From Acidobacteriota bacterium (GTDB taxonomy: Bacteria > Acidobacteriota > Terriglobia > Acidiferrales > UBA7541): DNA of 45,225 nt. The stretch spans positions 1-45,225 of the forward strand of contig JAJPIE010000055.1 in the NCBI GenBank assembly GCA_021324935.1, given 5' to 3'. The first letter of the stretch is position 1, and each line of letters starts with the position of its first letter. Shown here piece by piece: positions 36,951 to 45,161 of this stretch. The notes beneath the pieces are model-generated. The model was not told the origin of the DNA, did no database searches, and saw nothing but the letters and a program-made list of their open reading frames with translations. Position numbers and translations under genes: made by a program.

Positions 36951-37292
36951 ACGCCGCGTGTCTGTCGCACGCCATTCGCAGGGCCCGCCTTCTGGAGTGC
37001 GGTCTTGGTGTTCGGTATGGTTCTACGAAGCTGGCCGTTTCCGGCCTTGGGTTTGCCTTCACAACTTTAGTTAAACCTTCGCGCTTGAGGAATTTTCCGC
37101 TTAAGAATTTCTTGATACGAACTGGACCTCTTCTCCACTCCATTCCGCATAGAGTGTTCGCTGTTCAGCGCTCGCATCGCGTCGTCTTTGGCCCGGCCCC
37201 CGCAATTCCCGGCCCAGTCGCCGCGATCCCCGCTGGCCCGGCGGCTTCCCCGGGACGCCGGGTTCACCCCCAATTAATTGAGGAGGTTCTCC
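36951..37292. other. Non-coding stretch with a hairpin before the beta-propeller gene
   Basis: About 340 bp with no credible gene. Near its right end CCCGGCG and CGCCGGG form a 7-bp stem (37237-37262), 18 bp before AGGAGG, and could affect the leader of the next mRNA. The promoter must lie here but is not obvious. Confidence 0.45.
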
Positions 37293-38435
37293 ATGAATCC
37301 ATTCCGCGCAATCCGCCGAAGAATTTTCGCGTTCGGTATTTTCGCTTCCGCCTCGGCTCTTTTGTTTTTTTCCAGCAACTCCGTCGCCGGAGACCGCGAC
37401 CACGACGGCCAGTTCAATCACGAAGGCAACACGCTCATTGCCGACCAGTTCAACAACCGTGTAATCGAAGTCGCCCCCAACGGCGAAATCGTCTGGCAAT
37501 TCGGCAAAGGCCCCGCCGATTTCTCGCCCTCTTCCATCATCGGCGTTAACGACGCTCAGCGCGTCGGTGAACTTACCCTGATGGCCGGCACGGGAACTCC
37601 CGGCGGGCAGCCCGAAGCGCCCAACTGCTCTAATCCCAGCGGCTGCCCGGACAATCGCGTCCTGCTCGTCAATCGCCACGGTTACATCGTCTGGCAGTAC
37701 GGGCAGTTCGGCGTTGTCGGCTCCGGTCCCGATCAGCTCAACACCCCGGTGCAAAACACCTGGCTGCCAAATGGCCACATCCTCATCACTGATCAGGCCA
37801 ACGAACGCATTATTGAAGTCAACCTGGCCAAGAAAATTGTCTGGCAGTATGGCACCACCGGCGTTTCCGGTCCTGGCCCGGGTTTGCTCAACAATCCCAA
37901 CTGCGCCGAACTCCTCGAAAACGGCCACATTCTCATTTGCGATGAAAACGACAACGTAGCCATCGAGGTAACCCACGCCACTCCCGCTGTCGTCGTCCAT
38001 ACCTACACGCAAGCCGGCGGAGTCGCTTTCAACGGCGTCGCTTTCGCCAGCCGCCTTCCCAACGGTCACACCTTGATCACCGATTCCGGCAACGCTCGTA
38101 TCGTCGAGACCAATGAAAACGGCGACGTCTTCTGGCAGTATTTCACCAACACCGATCCCAACAGCAACCAGCGCGGCGGCACCGGCCCGCTCCCCACGCG
38201 CGCCCTCCGTCTCCACAACGGCAACACGCTCATCAGTGACCAGTACAACCATCGCGTCATCGAAGTCAGCCCCGGCAAGCAGATCGTGCGCACCTTCGGC
38301 AAGATCAACTCCCTCGGCTACGACGCGCACAGCGTCGCCGCCGGCGGTCTCAACTCGCCCTACGACGCCAAGCGCATCGGCGATTACACCGGCATCACCC
38401 CGCCCTTCGAATTCGACGACGACCGAGACAACTGA
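37293..38435 (+). CDS. Exported NHL/PQQ-like beta-propeller protein
   Basis: 380 residues with a signal peptide ending around NSVAGD. Five copies of an NG-N/H-x-L-I-x-D motif, NGHILITDQANERIIEV, NGHILICDENDNVAIEV, NGHTLITDSGNARIVET, EGNTLIADQFNNRVIEV and NGNTLISDQYNHRVIEV, predict a five- to six-bladed propeller. GEIVWQFGKG and KIVWQYGTTG give the alternate strands. The ends are acidic (GDRDHDGQFNHEG, FEFDDDRDN), like the secreted protein at 25880. No catalytic residues are evident; a binding role is likely. The start at 37293 has AGGAGG six bases upstream, an ideal site. Confidence 0.85.
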   Translation: MNPFRAIRRRIFAFGIFASASALLFFSSNSVAGDRDHDGQFNHEGNTLIADQFNNRVIEVAPNGEIVWQFGKGPADFSPSSIIGVNDAQRVGELTLMAGTGTPGGQPEAPNCSNPSGCPDNRVLLVNRHGYIVWQYGQFGVVGSGPDQLNTPVQNTWLPNGHILITDQANERIIEVNLAKKIVWQYGTTGVSGPGPGLLNNPNCAELLENGHILICDENDNVAIEVTHATPAVVVHTYTQAGGVAFNGVAFASRLPNGHTLITDSGNARIVETNENGDVFWQYFTNTDPNSNQRGGTGPLPTRALRLHNGNTLISDQYNHRVIEVSPGKQIVRTFGKINSLGYDAHSVAAGGLNSPYDAKRIGDYTGITPPFEFDDDRDN

Positions 38436-38464
38436 TCTCTTCCTCCACTCCCTCCGTGCCTTGG

Positions 38465-38488
38465 GCGGCCGCTTTCCCTGGCGGCCGC
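38465..38488 (+). terminator. Possible terminator hairpin after the beta-propeller gene
   Basis: GCGGCCGC is repeated on either side of TTTCCCTG, giving a perfect 8-bp stem 29 bp after the stop. There is no T-run after it, so Rho-independent function is doubtful. Confidence 0.4.
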
Positions 38489-38570
38489 TCACCCTCCTCG
38501 GCAAACTTTTTGGAACCCGCGGATCACTCCCGTGTGGCGTGCTCTCTGCTGTTCGACAGGAGTTTTTTCT

Positions 38571-38625
38571 TATCTTCTCTTTTCCTCTGTGGCCCTCTCT
38601 GTCCTCTGTGATGAAATCTTTTTCC
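38571..38625 (-). repeat. CCTCTGTG-rich tract (dispersed-repeat-like)
   Basis: On the plus strand TTCCTCTGTGGCC, CTCTCTGTCC and TCTGTGATGAAATC lie in one CT-rich block; the minus strand reads CACAGAGGACAGAGAGG. From memory, CACAGAGGACACAGAGG-type phrases recur in intergenic DNA of several bacterial genomes. It is non-coding and lies just before the aminotransferase ATG. Confidence 0.45.
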
Positions 38626-38647
38626 TCTCTTTTGTTACAATTTCCCA

Positions 38648-39880
38648 ATGTCCTCCGCTGAAACCAACGTGGCCCCCATCGCTCGCCGCATGCTCTCCGC
38701 CAAGGCCGAACAATTTACCGAATCCGTCATCCGCGAAATGACGCGCCTCGCGATGAAGCACAACGCCGTCAATCTCTCGCAGGGGTTCCCCGATTTCGCT
38801 GCGCCGGAAGAATTAAAAGAAGCCGCCCGCCAGGCCATTACCGACGACATCAATCAATACGCGATTACCTGGGGTGCCAAGCCGCTTCGCGACGCCGTCG
38901 TGGAAAAATTCGCCCGCACCCAGCACGTCACTTACGATCCCGAACGCGAAATCACCATCTGTTGTGGTTCCACCGAAGCGATGATGTCCGCCATGATGGC
39001 TATCATCAATCCCGGCGACGAAATTGTCGTCTTCGAGCCGTTCTACGAAAACTACGGCCCCGACGCGATTCTCTCCGGTGCCGCGCCGCGCTTCGTGAAA
39101 ATGCGCCCGTCTGCCAACGAAAATTCCAACTGGTCCTTCGACGAAAGGGAATTGGCAGCGGCCTTCGGCCCCCGCACCAAGGCCATCATTCTCAACACGC
39201 CCAATAATCCCACCGGCAAGGTTTTCACCCGCGCCGAACTTGAATTCATCCGTGATCTCTGCGTCCGTTGGAACGCCTTCTGCGTCACCGACGAAATCTA
39301 CGAACACATTCTTTACGACGGCACCGAACACATTTCCATGGCGCAGATTCCCGGCATGCGCGACCGCACTATCGTCATCAACGGCATGTCAAAAACTTAC
39401 AGCGTCACCGGCTGGCGCGTCGGCTGGGCCCTCGCTCCGCCGGACACCACGCAATCCATCCGCAAGGTCCACGACTTCCTGACCGTCGGCGCCGCCGCTC
39501 CCTTGCAACAAGCCGGCGCCCTCGCTCTCAAGCTCCCGCAGTCTTACTACGACAAGCTTGCCTCCACCTACGCCACGAAGCGCGAGCGCCTCCTGAACAT
39601 CCTCGCGGCCTCCGGCTTCACCGTCTACAAGCCCCGTGGCGCCTACTACATCATGACCGACATCTCACGCTTCCGTTTTGACGAAGCGAAATATCCCGCG
39701 AGCTCCCGCGACGTCTCTTTCGCCAAATACCTCGTCGAAAAAATCGGCGTCGCCTGCGTCCCTGGCTCCAGCTTCTATAACAATGCCCAGGATGGCGCCG
39801 CCCAGGTCCGCTTCACCTTCTGCAAAAAAGAAGAAACCCTCGCCGCCGCCGGTTCCCGCCTCGCAAACCTGCATTTGTAG
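38648..39880 (+). CDS. Class I/II pyridoxal-phosphate aminotransferase
   Basis: A 410-residue enzyme that moves an amino group between an amino acid and a 2-oxo acid. The fold is marked by NLSQGFPDF, ICCGSTEA, LNTPNNPTGKV, VTDEIYEHILYDG and the PLP Lys249 in GMSKTYSVTGWRVGW. The NLSQGFPDF start and the general layout resemble kynurenine/glutamine/methionine transaminases rather than aspartate aminotransferase, but the substrate is not fixed. No strong ribosome binding site precedes the ATG at 38648. Its TAG stop is also part of a GTAG palindrome. Confidence 0.95.
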   Translation: MSSAETNVAPIARRMLSAKAEQFTESVIREMTRLAMKHNAVNLSQGFPDFAAPEELKEAARQAITDDINQYAITWGAKPLRDAVVEKFARTQHVTYDPEREITICCGSTEAMMSAMMAIINPGDEIVVFEPFYENYGPDAILSGAAPRFVKMRPSANENSNWSFDERELAAAFGPRTKAIILNTPNNPTGKVFTRAELEFIRDLCVRWNAFCVTDEIYEHILYDGTEHISMAQIPGMRDRTIVINGMSKTYSVTGWRVGWALAPPDTTQSIRKVHDFLTVGAAAPLQQAGALALKLPQSYYDKLASTYATKRERLLNILAASGFTVYKPRGAYYIMTDISRFRFDEAKYPASSRDVSFAKYLVEKIGVACVPGSSFYNNAQDGAAQVRFTFCKKEETLAAAGSRLANLHL

Positions 39881-39900
39881 CGGCCGAAGCTTGCTCGGCC
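39877..39900 (+). repeat. GTAG-headed palindrome overlapping the aminotransferase stop
   Basis: GTAG at 39877-39880 supplies the TAG stop of the aminotransferase; then CGGCCGA (39881-39887) and TCGGCC (39895-39900) pair with an inner AGC/GCT. It begins exactly at the gene end, as does the copy at 42112. Confidence 0.6.
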
Positions 39901-39997
39901 CTCTTCGCATTCATGCACGAAGGCCGGCGGACGTGAAATCTATGGAGCATTTAGACCGTTCCTGCTACAACGGTCTTCCGCGCGGGAGACGCCATCG

Positions 39998-41641
39998 ATG
40001 AAATCCTGGAGAACGCTCCTGATCTTTGCTGCGGCGATCCTCTTCGTCCTTGCCCTTTACGGGGCGCATCTCATCCGCCGCGGCTTCAGCACTGCCGATC
40101 AGCCCTCGTACCTCGAAACGAAAATCGCCCGCCTCGCCCGTCATCTCTCGATTCCCAGTGCCGCCCGTCGCGAACGCAATCCGCTCTCTTCGGAACCAGG
40201 CCTTCTTGCCGATGCCCGAAACATCTATCTTGATCGCTGCGCTATCTGCCACGCTCCCGACGGCTCCGGCCAGACCATCGTCGGCCATAATCTCTACCCC
40301 AAACCTCCCGACCTCCGCGCGCCACAAACGCAAAATCTCTCCGACGGCGAAATCCGCTACATCATTCGCAATGGCGTGCGCCTCACCGGCATGCCCGGCT
40401 GGGCTGCGCCGCACGATGTCCCTTCCGACGACGGTTGGAAGCTCGTCCTTTTCATTCGCAGCCTGCGTCCATTGAGCGCGCAGGAACTCGCCGCCCGGAA
40501 AACCACGATGGCCCCGGCACATTACACGGGCTCCCGCGCTTGCCAGAAATGTCACGCCCAAATCTTTGCCCGTTGGCAAAAAACGCCCATGGCCAATGTT
40601 GTCCGTGATCCTCGCGAATTTCCGGATGCCATCCTCTCGGACCCCGCGAAAAATCCTGTCGCCAAATTCTCAAAAGACCAGGTCGCCTTCGTCTATGGCA
40701 GCCTGTGGAAGCAGCGTTTCTTCACCAAAATCGGCGACGACTATTTCCCAGAGCCCGCACAATGGGACGTCTTGCACAAAGTCTGGCGTCCGTACTTCGT
40801 CGCCAAGGGCGCGGATTGGTGGGAACCCTACTATCCTCCCGATAATCTCCGCCGTCCCACCGGCCCCACCTGCGACGGCTGCCATTCGGTCGGCTACGAC
40901 ATCCGCACGAAACACGTCGTCGAATGGAATGTCGGCTGCGAACGCTGCCACGGTCCCGGCAGCGAACACGTCGCTCATCCCACGCGCGGCAATATCCTGA
41001 ATCCCGCCCGCATGGATCCCGCTGCCGCCAACGACACCTGCATTCAGTGCCATTCGCAGGGCCGCCCGCTCGCTAATCCCATCGAGGGCCGCTATTACGA
41101 TTGGCCCGTCGGCTATCAGGTCGGCCTTAACTTACGCGATTTCTGGAAGCTCGAAGACCACACGCTCGGCGAGACCACCTTCACCCATTTCGCCGATGGC
41201 ACCGCCCACAAAAACCGCATGCAGGGCAACGATTTCGTGCAAAGCCTCATGTACCGCCGCGGCGTTACCTGCTTCACCTGCCACGACGTTCATGGCACCG
41301 ATAATTACGCGCAGCTTCGCAAGCCCGCCGACCGGCTTTGCCTGGACTGCCATGGCCCTCTCTCACTCTACGGCCCGCACACCGGCACTCTCGAAGCCCA
41401 CACCCATCACAAACCCGGCACCCCAGGCAGCCACTGCATCGATTGCCACATGCCCAAAATCGAAATCGAGATCTCCGGCGTAAACGTTCGCGCCCACACC
41501 TTTGCCTTCATCCCGCCTTCCGCCACCGATAAATACAAAATCCCCAACCCCTGCAATTCTTGTCACGCGGATAAATCGACGGCGTGGGCCACGGAAGTCC
41601 TCCGCCACTGGCCGGAAGTTTCTCCATGGCGTCTCGACTGA
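39998..41641 (+). CDS. Nine-heme c-type cytochrome (mono-heme domain fused to a multiheme domain)
   Basis: 547 residues with one N-terminal membrane segment (about 7-25) and the rest probably periplasmic. There are nine CXXCH heme-binding motifs: CAICH (81), CQKCH (182), CDGCH (292), CERCH (314), CIQCH (348), CFTCH (425), CLDCH (448), CIDCH (480) and CNSCH (519). The first sits in a class I cytochrome c-like domain with a possible Met132 ligand (GMPGW). The other eight form a cytochrome c554/octaheme-like domain (WDVLHKVWRPYF, GTDNYAQLRKP). It would carry electrons; no catalytic CXXCK is seen, so it is not clearly a reductase. It stands alone without other electron-transfer genes. Confidence 0.9.
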   Translation: MKSWRTLLIFAAAILFVLALYGAHLIRRGFSTADQPSYLETKIARLARHLSIPSAARRERNPLSSEPGLLADARNIYLDRCAICHAPDGSGQTIVGHNLYPKPPDLRAPQTQNLSDGEIRYIIRNGVRLTGMPGWAAPHDVPSDDGWKLVLFIRSLRPLSAQELAARKTTMAPAHYTGSRACQKCHAQIFARWQKTPMANVVRDPREFPDAILSDPAKNPVAKFSKDQVAFVYGSLWKQRFFTKIGDDYFPEPAQWDVLHKVWRPYFVAKGADWWEPYYPPDNLRRPTGPTCDGCHSVGYDIRTKHVVEWNVGCERCHGPGSEHVAHPTRGNILNPARMDPAAANDTCIQCHSQGRPLANPIEGRYYDWPVGYQVGLNLRDFWKLEDHTLGETTFTHFADGTAHKNRMQGNDFVQSLMYRRGVTCFTCHDVHGTDNYAQLRKPADRLCLDCHGPLSLYGPHTGTLEAHTHHKPGTPGSHCIDCHMPKIEIEISGVNVRAHTFAFIPPSATDKYKIPNPCNSCHADKSTAWATEVLRHWPEVSPWRLD

Positions 41642-41698
41642 GCCTTCCGGCTTCCTCTCTGTGCTAAACTCGACTCGCTCCGGAAAGGGAATTACTCC

Positions 41699-42115
41699 GT
41701 GCCCCTCGAACTCTCTCTCATCCCCGCCAACACCACGCTCGATTCCAACGCCGTCGGCGACGCTATCGAAATCTCCCAGTCCGTCTCCCGCACCTTCTTC
41801 TGCGTCCTCACCGTCACCGAACAGCTCGAACAGGAATCCCTCGACGTCTCCATCTGGGGCTCTCCCGATGGCCAGGAATTCGGCAAGCTCCCGCTCCTGA
41901 AATTTCCCCAGCAGTTCTATTGCGGCGTCACCAAAATGATCCTCGACGTTTCTCTCCGTCCTGAAGTCAAATACCTCCGCGCCCGCTGGGACCTCAATCG
42001 CTGGGGCCGCGTCGCTCCTACTCCTCGCTTTGTCGCTGGCCTGCAACTCGAAGAAATTCCCCCGATGTCGCGCGACACCACCACGAAACGCGCGGTCCTC
42101 GCCTCAAAGGCGTAG
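41699..42115 (+). CDS. Small protein of unknown function
   Basis: 138 residues from a GTG at 41699 with AAGGGAA about nine bases upstream. It has no signal peptide and looks like an all-beta domain: VSRTFFCVLTVTEQLEQESL, SIWGSPDGQEF and FPQQFYCGVTKMILDVSLRP resemble a small beta-sandwich. No named family is recognised. It starts 57 bp after the cytochrome gene; co-transcription is possible. Its TAG stop lies in a GTAG palindrome. Confidence 0.7.
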   Translation: MPLELSLIPANTTLDSNAVGDAIEISQSVSRTFFCVLTVTEQLEQESLDVSIWGSPDGQEFGKLPLLKFPQQFYCGVTKMILDVSLRPEVKYLRARWDLNRWGRVAPTPRFVAGLQLEEIPPMSRDTTTKRAVLASKA

Positions 42116-42139
42116 GGACGGCTTTACGCCGCCTTCTTT
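42112..42139 (+). repeat. GTAG-headed palindrome overlapping the preceding stop
   Basis: GTAG (42112-42115) gives the TAG stop of the previous gene; then GG-A-CGGC, loop TTTAC, GCCG-CC and CTTCTTT. It matches the copy at 45014-45041 at 26 of 28 positions, the two differences being single transitions. Confidence 0.8.
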
Positions 42140-42771
42140 GGGAGAAGATAGCAGCGAGCAGACAACAGAAATCCCTCGGGCCTCTGCTATCTTGCTTCAT
42201 GTTAGCTATTAGCTGCTCTCTGCTCGCTATTGTGTAATGGCCGGCCTTCAGGTCGGCATTGTATCCGTCGGCAGGGAATCGTCCTGCGCAAGCTGCCCGC
42301 GCACACCTGTGCCTCATTCTTCTTTTTCTCTTGCTTATGGCTAACGGCTGTTAACTGTAGGTTTTTTAGGGGCGAGAGACTGTTGGTCGGTTGCCCTGTG
42401 GTGGTCAATCTCCCGCCCCGCGAGTGGTCTTGCTGGTATAGACGAATCCTTTTGCGAAATGTTTCCTCAGTTCCGAAAATTTCTTGCGTATTAACCCCTT
42501 TCAATACACCAATCTGGTTGCCTCTCCATTCACAATCCTCCCGATTTTGGTAACCCTCATCCAGCTTTCCACAACTTCTCTGCACTCATGCCACTTCCAG
42601 GAAGATGTCATTCTGGCAGGAGGCGCGACGCATCCCGTCGAGCCGCAGTGGAGGAACCTTGCTTTTTCTGTCGCTCCGATCGGAGCGGCGGCGGTCTATG
42701 CCCTCGTCAAGCGGAGAAATCGTGGCCTGTTTGCGCCCGTTTGATGGCCAAATTGATACGCAGAAACGGGC
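42116..42771. other. Long non-coding stretch with palindromes
   Basis: About 650 bp without a convincing gene. It carries the tail of the GTAG element at 42112, a GTAA element at 42234, and a perfect 16-bp palindrome CGCTCCGATCGGAGCG at 42672-42687. The phrase TGTCATTCTGGCAGGAG at about 42606 looks like part of a dispersed intergenic repeat. No promoters are clear; the neighbours converge here, so few are expected. Confidence 0.5.
42234..42260 (+). repeat. GTAA-headed palindrome, variant of the GTAG family
   Basis: GTAATGG then CCGGCC, loop TTCA, GGTCGG and CATT; AATG pairs with CATT and CCGGCC with GGTCGG (one bulge, one G-T). It shares GGCCTTCAGG with the copy at 34560. Confidence 0.55.
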
Positions 42772-44181
42772 TTAAATCTCCACCGTATCCAAATACCGCG
42801 CCACACACGCTTTCCACCGAAACTTCTCCGAAATCGCCTGTTGTAAGGATTGCGCCGCCGCCGGTTCTCCGTGGGTCAGATAAACCTGCTTCGGTGGGGT
42901 CTGCAATCCTGTCAGCCATCGCAGCAGTTCGCTTTTCCCTGCGTGCGCCGAAAACTGTCCCATTTCCACAATCTCCGCCCGCACCGGCACCACCTGGCCA
43001 AACAAGTTCAGCGTCTTCGCGCCTTCTTGCAGCGCTCGCCCCCGTGTCCCTTCCGCTTGGAATCCTCCCAGGATCACGCAATTCCGCGCGTCGCCCAGCC
43101 GCTGCGCCAGGTGGTGCAGCACGCGCCCGCCCGTCACCATCCCGCTCGCCGAAATGATGACGCAGGGTGATTTCACGTCATTGATCGCCTTCGATTCTTC
43201 CACGCTCCGCGTCAAATGAAATTCGTGCACGTTCAGCGGGTCGCCGTTGTTCTTCTCGTCGCGCGAAAACTGCACGTCGTGGTCTTCCTTGTACTTCAAA
43301 TACAATTCCGTCGCCGTTTGCGCCATCGGGCTGTCCACATACACCGGCAGTCTCGGTATCCGCTGCAAATTTTCCAGTTGCCGCAGGTAGTACATGAACG
43401 TCTGCGTCCGCCCAATCGCAAAGGCCGGAATCACGATCGAGCCGCCGCGCTTTGCCACCCGGTTCACGATGTCGCCCAGCAGTTGCAGCGGATCACCTGC
43501 TTCATGTTCCCGGTCGCCATACGTGGACTCGCACAGCAGCGCATCGATCTGCTTTGCCGCCGGCGTCGTCGGATCCTTCAAAATCGGCTGGTCGTATCTC
43601 CCTATGTCTCCGGAGAACACCACCACCGTTTTCTTTCCGTTTTCTGTAACCGTCAATTCCAGGCTCGACGACCCCAGAATGTGCCCCGCGTCGTACGATT
43701 CGAAATGAAACTCCGGCGATACATCGAATCCGCCCGACCGCGGCATTGGTCTTAGCAGCTTCAGCACTGGCTCCACGTCCTCCGAAGTGTAGAGCGCTCG
43801 CGGCTCCGCGTGCCTGCTCCACTTGTGCTTCACCGCGTGCTGCGTTTCTTCTTCCTGCAGGTGCCCGGAATCCTTCAGCAAAATCTCTGTCAACTCGATT
43901 GTCGCCGGATTCGCATAAATCGGCTTGCGGTAACCGTCCCGCACCAACACCGGCAGCCACCCCGTGTGGTCCAGGTGCGCGTGGGTCAGCACCAGGTAAT
44001 CGATCGTTTTCGGATCGATCGGCAGCGCGCTCCAGTTCCGCTGCTTCAGCTCGTCCGTCCCCTGAAATAGCCCGCAATCCAGCAGTAGCCGCTTGCTTGC
44101 CCCGCCGGGGCCCGCCGTTTCCACCAGATATTTCGATCCCGTCACACATCCAGCCGCACCTAAAAATGTCAGTTTCGCCAT
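42772..44181 (-). CDS. Beta-CASP metallo-beta-lactamase-fold protein (putative RNA nuclease)
   Basis: 469 residues. The metal site is THAHLDHTG (His67, His69, Asp71, His72), with further ligands around DAGHILGSS and SGDIGR. The beta-CASP insert shows the LCESTYGDREH, IPAFAIGRTQ and SASGMVTGGRVLHHL blocks, and the protein closes with QFSAHAGKSELLRW and LTHGEPAA. This is the layout of CPSF73-like and RNase J-like nucleases, which cut RNA with two zinc ions, although RNA substrates in bacteria are not settled for this subgroup. The start at 44181 has AAGGG upstream. It converges on the non-coding stretch at 42 kb and is divergent from dinB. Confidence 0.93.
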   Translation of the reverse strand: MAKLTFLGAAGCVTGSKYLVETAGPGGASKRLLLDCGLFQGTDELKQRNWSALPIDPKTIDYLVLTHAHLDHTGWLPVLVRDGYRKPIYANPATIELTEILLKDSGHLQEEETQHAVKHKWSRHAEPRALYTSEDVEPVLKLLRPMPRSGGFDVSPEFHFESYDAGHILGSSSLELTVTENGKKTVVVFSGDIGRYDQPILKDPTTPAAKQIDALLCESTYGDREHEAGDPLQLLGDIVNRVAKRGGSIVIPAFAIGRTQTFMYYLRQLENLQRIPRLPVYVDSPMAQTATELYLKYKEDHDVQFSRDEKNNGDPLNVHEFHLTRSVEESKAINDVKSPCVIISASGMVTGGRVLHHLAQRLGDARNCVILGGFQAEGTRGRALQEGAKTLNLFGQVVPVRAEIVEMGQFSAHAGKSELLRWLTGLQTPPKQVYLTHGEPAAAQSLQQAISEKFRWKACVARYLDTVEI

Positions 44182-44213
44182 GGCCCTTGCATTTTATCCG
44201 AACTTTTCAATTT

Positions 44214-44238
44214 GTAGGGGCTGAGCTCGTTTAGCCCT
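44214..44238 (+). repeat. GTAG-headed palindrome between the beta-CASP and DinB genes
   Basis: GTAG (44214-44217) is followed by GGGCT (44218-44222) and AGCCC (44233-44237) with two inner pairs and a loop. It lies about 33 bp upstream of the beta-CASP start and 116 bp before dinB, so here it is not a transcription terminator of an adjacent gene. Confidence 0.55.
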
Positions 44239-44353
44239 TGTTCCACCACACACGAAATTTTCGTTTCGTTCCCGTGACGCCACACACTCACTCCGCATCG
44301 AACCAGCCAGCTTGCTCTTCTGCGGCAGGCCATTCTATCAATGAGGTGTCCCC

Positions 44354-44890
44354 ATGCCATACGGCGGCCGTGAACTCGCAACCGCTTTTCGAACTGTTCG
44401 CAAAAATACCATCCAGGTAGCGGAAGATATTCCGGAATCCAGCTATGACCATTCTCCCGCTCCCGAGACCCGCACCGTGGCCCGCATGCTTACGCATATC
44501 GCCATCTCTCCCCGCTTCTGGCTGGAAATCAACAAGACACTTCGCCTCAACACTCTCGTTGGATTCGATTTTCTTGCAGTTAGGGATCGCCTCCATGCCG
44601 AAGAGATAAAACTTCGTAGTAAGGCGGAAATTCTGGATTTGTTGCGCGCGGAAGGCGAAACCTTTGCCGCCTGGCTCGATACTCTCGCGCCGGAGTTTCT
44701 CGAAGAAGGCATAACCGATCCCGATGGCGCCACCGTCAAGTCGCGCTTCGAGCGCATTCTCAGCGCTAAAGAGCACGAAATGCATCATCGAGCCCAACTC
44801 ATGCTCATCGAGCGCCAGCTCGGCATCGTTCCTCACATCACCCGCCAATTCAACGAACGTGTCGCCCAAATGCAGTCCGCCAAAGCCTGA
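44354..44890 (+). CDS. DinB family four-helix protein
   Basis: 178 residues, no signal peptide. The helical bundle typical of the DinB/YfiT superfamily shows a metal-ligand His in RMLTHIAISPRFW and the HxxxH pair in KEHEMHHRAQLMLIERQLG. Members are putative metal-dependent thiol-S-transferases or hydrolases; biochemical role not assigned. The start at 44354 has GAGG seven bases upstream. It is divergent from the beta-CASP gene. Confidence 0.9.
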   Translation: MPYGGRELATAFRTVRKNTIQVAEDIPESSYDHSPAPETRTVARMLTHIAISPRFWLEINKTLRLNTLVGFDFLAVRDRLHAEEIKLRSKAEILDLLRAEGETFAAWLDTLAPEFLEEGITDPDGATVKSRFERILSAKEHEMHHRAQLMLIERQLGIVPHITRQFNERVAQMQSAKA

Positions 44891-44985
44891 GCCAGCCTTT
44901 TCTTGTGGAAACAGGGCGAGCCACTCCGCCCGCCCTGCCTCGGTCATCCTGAATTTCATTTGCTCTCGACCACAAGCTGGCTGGC
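44891..44985 (+). other. Nested inverted-repeat element after dinB
   Basis: Immediately after the dinB stop, GCCAGCC (44891-44897) and CTTGTGG (44902-44908) pair with CCACAAG (44970-44976) and GGCTGGC (44979-44985). Inside, CAGGGCG (44912-44918) pairs with CGCCCTG (44931-44937). A folded RNA or small mobile element of about 95 nt is possible; no coding frame is seen. Confidence 0.5.
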
Positions 44986-45013
44986 AGCCACAACCCCCTT
45001 CCGAATCTCCTGT

Positions 45014-45041
45014 GTAGGGGCGGCTTTACGCCGTCTTCTTT
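45014..45041 (+). repeat. GTAG-headed palindrome before tRNA-Ala
   Basis: GTAGGGG, CGGC, loop TTTAC, GCCG, then TCTTCTTT; 26 of 28 bases match the element at 42112-42139. It lies 34 bp upstream of tRNA-Ala. Confidence 0.8.
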
Positions 45042-45075
45042 CTGAACGTGTGGTAGAATCAAAATGTCCTTCGGT

Positions 45076-45151
<76 letters not shown>

Positions 45152-45161
45152 AATCTCTACC

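Noticed and set aside
37101..38648. 515-residue minus-strand frame opposite the beta-propeller
   Set aside because: Antisense shadow; its N-terminus is a translation of the CCTCTGTG-rich tract.
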